From Isoetes taiwanensis (taxonomy: Eukaryota > Streptophyta > Lycopodiopsida > Isoetales > Isoetaceae): DNA of 64,000 nt. The stretch covers positions 8,567,193 to 8,631,192 of the forward strand of contig JAJEKV010000013.1 in assembly GCA_021234155.1 (NCBI GenBank), in the 5' to 3' direction. The position numbers were made by a program, and so were the translations under genes. Under the pieces are notes generated by a model that searched no databases, had not been told where the DNA came from, and saw only the letters and a program-made list of their open reading frames with translations. Below are positions 58,642 to 64,000 of this stretch, one piece after another (within the stretch, counting starts at the first letter, position 1; every line of letters begins with the position of its first letter).

Positions 58642-61200
58642 TTACTCTATAAACATCTTCAAAGCGGTGGCATATGCATTTGACATAAGCACATAACCAG
58701 CATCATAATGAGGATCCAAATTAACAATTGCATTAAAGCATTGTCCGCCTAAGGTGACATTCTTGTGTATTTCACAAGCACTAAGAAGAGTTGTCCATAG
58801 ACAGAGATCAGGTTGCAAAGTATCTTTCACAAGGCCACCTGCTTCAACAAAATTCGCTTGACGGCCTAGAAGATCCACTAGACATGTGACGTGATATAAA
58901 TCGGGTTCTATGGAATGAAAATCTTTCATGGTTTTGAAATGATGCATGGCTTCCTCGACTAGCCCCACTCGACAAAATCCAGTCAGTACAAGATTCAGTG
59001 CTACTGCATCCACTTTAATGCCTGACTGCTGCATGTTCTCAAAACACTGCACAGCAAATTCAGCATCACCTTTTTGGGCATAGCCAGCAATCATTGCATG
59101 CCATGATATAGCATCTTTATTGGGTAAGTTGTTGAAAATTCTCCAAGCTTCCTTCAAGCTCCCACATTTAGCATGCATATCAATAAGGGCATTGCCAAGG
59201 ATAATATCTGATTGGAGCCCAAACTGAAGAAACTGCTCCTGTATCTGTCTGCCCTCCTCTATAGCACCAATAGTACCACATGCATTCAGAACGACCAAAA
59301 AGGTGACCTTGCTTGGTGCTATGCCATCTTGCTGCATATTTTTGAAACAGTCTACTGCAAGTAAGCCTTCACCATGCTTGGCATATCCAGCAATCATAAC
59401 ATTCCAAGACACCACATCCCGTCTCACGATTCCATCAAAAACTACCCTTGCTTCATCCAACTTTCCACATTTAGAGTACATGTCAAGAAGGGTGTTTCCC
59501 ACAGCATTGTCAGACTGAAAACCACACTCAATGATCTCTTGGTGGACGTGCCTGCCTTGCTCTATGTTATTTAAGTTACCACAAACTTTTAGAGTACTTA
59601 AAATGGCAGCTTTACCAGGTTTTATGTCCTCACCCTTCATTGCATTGAAACATTCTAGGGCATGATAGCCTTCGCCATGCTGAGCATAGCCTGCAATCAT
59701 AGCACCCCATGACACATGGGTTCGGTTCACCAAATTGCTGAAAACATGACGTGCCTCTTCCAAGCTCCTGCATTTTGCATACACATCAATTAAAATGCTT
59801 CCTGCCACCTCACCAGATTGCACCTCATTATCAATCATCTGTTCATGGACATACCGCCCATTTGGTAAAGCACATATGCTTCCGCATGCTTTCAAGCTGC
59901 TCAAAAACGTCACTGTATTATCCTCTCCTAGACCCTCAAACTTCATGCTCTGGAAGCATTGCAATGCAAGGAGGCCTTCGCCATACTCAGCATATGCTGC
60001 AATCATTGTGCTACGTGCTATGACATCCTCTTTAGCCAGTCTATCAAAACTTTTCTGCGCTTCCCTCAAACTTTTACATTTGGCATACATATCAACAAGG
60101 GTACTCCCCAGCATAACATCAGAATGCAATTCACTTTGAAGAATCTCTTCATGGACTTGCCTGCCTTTGTAAATGGCACCTGTACAAGTGCATGCCTTCA
60201 AGGCACTCAGAAATGCACCTCTATCTGATTTTATTCCCCTTTGCTGCATACTCACAAAACACTCTAATGCAAGGTGTCCTTCACCATACATGGCATACCC
60301 CTCAATCATTGTACCCCACAATATCACATCTCCATTTGGCAAATGGTCAAAAACTTTGCGGGCTTCTTCTAAGCATGCACATTTTGCATACATATCAATG
60401 AGAATACTACCCACGACAAGATCAAGTTGAAGTCTTTTCTCGAGTATCTGCTCGTGAATGTGGCGGCCCTTCTCAGTAACACCAAGAATGCTGCAAGCTT
60501 TCAAGGTACTCGAGAATGTCATTTTATCTGGTTTTATGCCCTTCTGCAGCATAGTTTCGTAACATTCTAAGGCAAAAAGGCCTTCACCTTGTTGGGCATA
60601 TCCTGAAATTATTGCACTCCATGACACCACATCTTGATTAGGCAAACTGTCAAATACTTTCCTGGCTTCCTCCAAACACCCAGACTTTGCATACATATCA
60701 AGAAGAGAACTTCCTACCACTACATCGGATTGGAGCCCAGTGACTATAAGATGGTTATGAATGCTCCTTCCTTGAGTTAAGTTACGTGTACTACTACATG
60801 CTCTTAGTATGCTAGGAAATGTAAATTTGTCTGGTTTTGCATCCTGAGTAGTCATTGTATAATACAAATGAAGGGCAGTTTCGCTCTTACCAAGTTTAGC
60901 ATGTCCACTAATAATTGCATTCCATGTATACTGGTCGGGTTTTGAAATCCTGTCGAATACGTAATTTGCTTCAGCAATATTTCCACCAGAGGCAAACAAA
61001 CGGACAAGACAGTTAGCCAAGTAAGAAACTGAATCAAGCCCACTACGAAGCATAAGGGAATTTACTCGCCTGCCAAGTTGAGCATCTTGCAATTTTGTGC
61101 ACTCAGCGAGCATCCGATGTGCAAGGGGCTTGGAAATGCTATGCCTGGCAAATGCATCGTCCAACCATTCTGGACATTGGACCATGATCATGAAGCTCAT
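58642..61200 (-). CDS. PLS-class pentatricopeptide repeat protein, E1 and truncated E2, no DYW
   Basis: Intronless 852-residue protein of the organellar RNA-binding PPR family, typically an editing factor in plastids or mitochondria. It starts with an L-S pair (about residues 23-89). Six P-L-S triplets of ~101 residues follow, with P motifs such as DVVSWSAIISGYAQQGEG and S motifs such as GSILIDMYAKCACLEEARKV. Then come P2-L2-S2 and an E1 motif (LWTTLLSACEIHKNVTLGGQ). E2 stops early after YVLMSNAYATALKMFIE, so the rest of E2, E+ and the DYW deaminase are missing; if it edits, a DYW partner must act in trans. The ATG at 61200 gives almost no transit peptide. However, the frame is open about 31 codons upstream to a TAA, with an acceptor-like GTGCCAG near 61279, so a spliced 5' exon could supply targeting. 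Confidence 0.92.
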   Translation of the reverse strand: MSFMIMVQCPEWLDDAFARHSISKPLAHRMLAECTKLQDAQLGRRVNSLMLRSGLDSVSYLANCLVRLFASGGNIAEANYVFDRISKPDQYTWNAIISGHAKLGKSETALHLYYTMTTQDAKPDKFTFPSILRACSSTRNLTQGRSIHNHLIVTGLQSDVVVGSSLLDMYAKSGCLEEARKVFDSLPNQDVVSWSAIISGYAQQGEGLFALECYETMLQKGIKPDKMTFSSTLKACSILGVTEKGRHIHEQILEKRLQLDLVVGSILIDMYAKCACLEEARKVFDHLPNGDVILWGTMIEGYAMYGEGHLALECFVSMQQRGIKSDRGAFLSALKACTCTGAIYKGRQVHEEILQSELHSDVMLGSTLVDMYAKCKSLREAQKSFDRLAKEDVIARSTMIAAYAEYGEGLLALQCFQSMKFEGLGEDNTVTFLSSLKACGSICALPNGRYVHEQMIDNEVQSGEVAGSILIDVYAKCRSLEEARHVFSNLVNRTHVSWGAMIAGYAQHGEGYHALECFNAMKGEDIKPGKAAILSTLKVCGNLNNIEQGRHVHQEIIECGFQSDNAVGNTLLDMYSKCGKLDEARVVFDGIVRRDVVSWNVMIAGYAKHGEGLLAVDCFKNMQQDGIAPSKVTFLVVLNACGTIGAIEEGRQIQEQFLQFGLQSDIILGNALIDMHAKCGSLKEAWRIFNNLPNKDAISWHAMIAGYAQKGDAEFAVQCFENMQQSGIKVDAVALNLVLTGFCRVGLVEEAMHHFKTMKDFHSIEPDLYHVTCLVDLLGRQANFVEAGGLVKDTLQPDLCLWTTLLSACEIHKNVTLGGQCFNAIVNLDPHYDAGYVLMSNAYATALKMFIE

Positions 61201-61530
61201 GAAAGAATTCGAAATGTTTGGATCCGCATCATCCCTTTAAGGCTACTTGATCCATCCCAATTAAGATCCAGGTTTCTGGCACAGACGATTTAATTACACT
61301 GTGACCGAGCAGCAATAAGCAGGTTTACTTCAGCCAAGGGATGGGGCGGGCAAGCGTTTGAGCAATCTCGTATGATTTTAAACCTAGAGACCATTTCACT
61401 TCTTTGAGGTATTCAGTGCATGGCCTACATAATAAGCTACCTATTGTGTGTATCTATTATTTGCCTCAGAAGGATTTCATTGCCCATTTAAATTGTTCAT
61501 TCATAGAGCAATGTTGTGCATCTTGTAAAC
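61201..61530. other. 5' flank of the PPR gene
   Basis: Probable promoter or 5'UTR side of the minus-strand PPR gene. The PPR frame stays open to a TAA near 61292. No clear core promoter motif could be chosen. Confidence 0.4.
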
Positions 61531-61633
61531 CACCACTTGGTGGAAATTCCTACCACTTATGTTTCATTTAGGTAACCTCTTAGTGGGTAGTTTTACCCAA
61601 TCTGTGATGCTACAGCATTTCCACCAAGTGGTG
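61531..61633. mobile_element. Tiny MITE-like element, 103 bp
   Basis: CACCACTTGGTGGAAAT at 61531-61547 is the exact inverse of 61617-61633. The left arm is itself nearly palindromic (CCACCACTTGGTGG). No coding, and no certain target duplication. Confidence 0.55.
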
Positions 61634-63075
61634 AATCACATCTAGTAGCCCACTCGGGTGTCAGAGGTCACTTGTCGGTACCCACTGGCAACCCCGTTAC
61701 TCGGGGCTAGCGCCTCTAAGCCAACTACTTCTATAAAAGCTTAACTTTATGGCTGAGTGGTTATCCCTACATAAATGAATATGTTGTGTAACTTCTACCC
61801 TCGGAGTAATCTGTCAAGCCTTGCTAACATAAAAAATTTAGAGTTTAGCTTCACGATTTCAGCTGGCATGGCATGTAGAAGGGAGGGCGGCCGCTGCCCT
61901 CTAGCCGGCCAAGAACCGTGCCCTGAGCGCCAACGACATTCTTACATTCTCTTTATTTCAAAACTTAATAAAGTCATTTTTAAAGTAAGACCAAAAGATG
62001 CCATTGTGGGCTTGCTCTATTTGTTTGCAATTTGTAACTAAAGCAAGGAATGTGGACATGCAACATTTACCTTCTCTTATTCGTGAAGCTAAACGATTAT
62101 ATTGTGAAAAGAACTTTCTTGAAGCATTTGGACAAGTATCAAGGGTCTAGGATCATTTGAATGGGTATTATGATCAAGTTCGATGGGTTAATTCACCTTC
62201 ATGAATTAATCTAATGACACATTCCACAAGTATCATTTCTCATGTATTAAAATACACCAGCAGTCTTAGTCCCTTAGTCAAACAAGTTCTAGATAATGCA
62301 AAGACTTAAATAACATCTGAAAATGCATATTCCTCATCGTGGAATGCATTTGATATCAGGAGCCTCTCCTTGAAGCTTAGAAGAAAGGCTCATTTGTTTT
62401 TTAGTATAGTGCACAATCAAAACTTAGCCCCTAGCACACCATTGCTTAATCTGGAAGTTTACCATGTGGTTGAACTTCTATTCTCAAGATCATTTCCTGC
62501 AAAATCAGCATCTATCCATGCAGAAATATATTATATTATGTCTTCTTGTTTATGATGAACACACCTGAAAGTTTTCTTATGCTTCAAACTGTCTAAAAGT
62601 TTATTCTGCATATAAACTTAATTTTGCATAAAAACTTATGTGTGTAGCCTTTCGTGAAATATTTATGGAAAAGCTGAAATGTTAAATTGATAAGCCTTGT
62701 AAAAAGTTCTTCAGTTTGGTACATTTCCTACCTTGTGTAAGAGTGCATCGTAGAATATGTATTTGTTTTATATCTTCTACCTTTAGTTTGACATGCTATA
62801 CAAGAAATAAAATGGACCTATGCTAATTTCATGACCTTTAGAGTACATATTTTCTTTAAAGCTAAAAGCATGTTGTCAAAGGATTAGTTTGATCATCCAA
62901 AAGCCTTGGCTCCTATTTGCTCTATCTAGGTAGGTCCATGGTTAAGAATTACTTAAGCATTGTTGTTTTCAAATATTTGGCTCCATCATATATTGAGCTT
63001 GGCGCAAATAGTCAAGCATCTAAAATACAATTATGGTTTAGTGAGATACAAGGTTCCTCTTTATGGATTTAAAGT
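61634..63075. other. No gene recognised
   Basis: AT-rich sequence with short open frames only (61775-62041, 62370-62555). TGGCTGAGTGGTTATCCC near 61751 resembles a tRNA A box, but no tRNA fold follows. Confidence 0.4.
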
Positions 63076-63080
63076 TAACT

Positions 63081-63413
63081 TGATATAGGCTGGGATTATG
63101 GAATAAAGCCTTGGAAAGGTTGTGGCCCATTGGGTAACTATTTCCATGAAAGTTTCGCCTTTTCGTGCACTGGTTACCACTAGAGGGTCTAGTGCATAAC
63201 ATTTGGTATATAAGAGCTAAGGTTCAATTCCTCGTGGCAACATTTGGTGTGTTCTATATGCTTGAGGGCAAGCATCCCGAGGAGGGGGAGGAATTGATAT
63301 GGTCTGGGGTTATAGGATAAAGCCTTGGAAAAGTTGGGACCCATTGGATAACGATTTCCATGAAGGATCCACCATTTTGGTGCAGTTACAAGTAGAGGGT
63401 CTAGTGCGTAATA
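63081..63413 (+). mobile_element. TRIM/SMART-type miniature LTR retrotransposon (333 bp)
   Basis: Two direct ~120-bp repeats, 63081-63201 and 63295-63413, both start TGATAT and share AAAGCCTTGGAAA(A/G)GTTG and AGAGGGTCTAGTGC. The first ends AACA and is followed by TTTGGTATATAAGAGCTAAGG, a degenerate initiator-Met primer site. GAGGAGGGGGAGGAA lies just before the second repeat as a polypurine tract. TAACT flanks both sides (63076-63080 and 63414-63418), a 5-bp target duplication. The internal part is only 93 bp. The second repeat ends AATA instead of AACA, a single decayed base. Confidence 0.85.
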
Positions 63414-63419
63414 TAACTC

Positions 63420-63720
63420 GACTTTCTGGAATTTTCTGGAATCTAAATTTGGCTACTCGAGATCAAAGGCCTCTAGCTTTGAAGCATCCAGAATTTATAG
63501 AAAATGGTTGCATAAATGTATTTCTTGCTTAGGGGATATATGGCAGGATAATAAATGGATCTCCTGGACTAGATTTAACGCTATAATTGGTGGCACTTCC
63601 TCTGACAGAATCCTTTATGATCATATTATGAGATCTGTGAGAAATATCAATCTTGTTAATTTGGGATTTTCCAGTGTGGAGGAAAACTTTTTGGAATTTT
63701 TTTTTTATTTATTTCTCTAA
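63420..63720 (+). pseudogene. Possible LINE ORF2 fragment
   Basis: Across a frame change near 63510-63530 the plus strand reads LALKHPEFIENGC, then CLGDIWQDNKWISWTRFNAI and SDRILYDHIMRSVRNINLVN. The GD(I/L)W...W.SW pattern, followed by a short basic helix, is like the linker between reverse transcriptase and C-terminus in LINE ORF2. The assignment rests on pattern only. Confidence 0.35.
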
Positions 63721-64000
63721 GGTTTTAGAGCTTCTGGCTGCCGGAATAAAAACCCGATTTCCAAAAATCAGGAAAATTTTTTTGGTATGATTTCTATTTT
63801 TTCGTACGAAATTTTACTCACCTTAAAATTTCGGCCTTTTTTGACACGTTTTTACATAACGAAAAACAGAGTTGAACTCTGTGGGCGTTTTTAGCGGTAG
63901 CCTCCCACTGTTTACGCCAAATTTTACTTTACCGCTTCTACCCCGTTTACGCCAAACTTCTTCCGACCGTCTTTCCCGTTCCCGCTATGGCATTTGCATC
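63721..64000. other. Repeat-like right edge
   Basis: Begins with a block resembling 16085-16245 (TTTCCAAAAATC(A/G)GGA with long T runs). It continues into GTTTACGCCAAA(T/C)TT, present twice (about 63910 and 63946). No gene recognised. Confidence 0.35.

Noticed and set aside
61748-61790. tRNA A-box-like TGGCTGAGTGGTTA
   Set aside because: No B box or acceptor stem at the right distance.
63204-63235. tRNA-like B box (GGTTCAATTCC) near 63220
   Set aside because: It follows a primer-site-like TTGGTAT..AGAGC inside a TRIM element. No A box or cloverleaf surrounds it.

Overview
This window is nuclear DNA from a land plant. The three recognisable genes all have plant hallmarks: a MAP kinase phosphatase of the MKP1 type cut by the left edge, an intron-rich URB1/Npa1 ribosome-biogenesis gene, and an intronless PLS-class pentatricopeptide repeat (PPR) gene. 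The repeats are also plant-type: L1-like LINEs with a C-terminal zinc-binding region, Helitron ends with a GC hairpin and CTAG, LTR elements primed by initiator tRNA-Met, and foldback MITEs. The PPR repeat style and the low gene density suggest a fern or another seed-free vascular plant. That placement is an impression from the sequence, not a proof.

Layout. 1-617 (minus) is the 5' part of MKP1. 0.6-10.6 kb is repeat-rich and gene-poor; it holds a SINE-like repeat, copy A of a 1.2-kb inverted repeat and a Helitron 3' end. 10.66-12.69 kb is a 5'-truncated LINE on the minus strand. 12.7-22.6 kb is mostly unassigned, with copy B of the 1.2-kb repeat and a second Helitron 3' end. 22.84-28.64 kb is a 5.8-kb LINE of the same family on the minus strand, bounded by a perfect 16-bp target-site duplication. 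28.90-33.54 kb is a non-autonomous LTR retrotransposon. Its 5' LTR carries a 549-bp foldback MITE and a 1.3-kb insertion, and the 3' LTR shows both sites empty.

33.8-45.5 kb is URB1 on the plus strand, about 18 exons, most with very short introns. Three in-frame TGA codons interrupt the middle of the model. 45.5-52.2 kb is intergenic. 52.19 kb is a third Helitron end (minus), followed by a 1.35-kb strand-asymmetric polypyrimidine tract. 54.15-55.42 kb is an inverted-repeat element built from about 13 copies of a ~22-bp palindrome. 56.03-58.34 kb is a decayed duplicate of URB1 exons 3-8; its right end carries a junction back to exon 3. 58.64-61.20 kb (minus) is the PPR gene. 63.08-63.41 kb is a 333-bp TRIM/SMART-type miniature LTR element with a 5-bp target duplication.

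The genes do not form an operon or a pathway; this is a gene-sparse plant region. MKP1 dephosphorylates stress MAP kinases, URB1 acts in 60S ribosomal subunit assembly in the nucleolus, and the PPR protein is expected to bind organellar RNA. The most informative content is the nested repeats: several insertions can be ordered in time because empty sites, target duplications and paired repeats survive. Much of the remaining sequence has no feature I can support.
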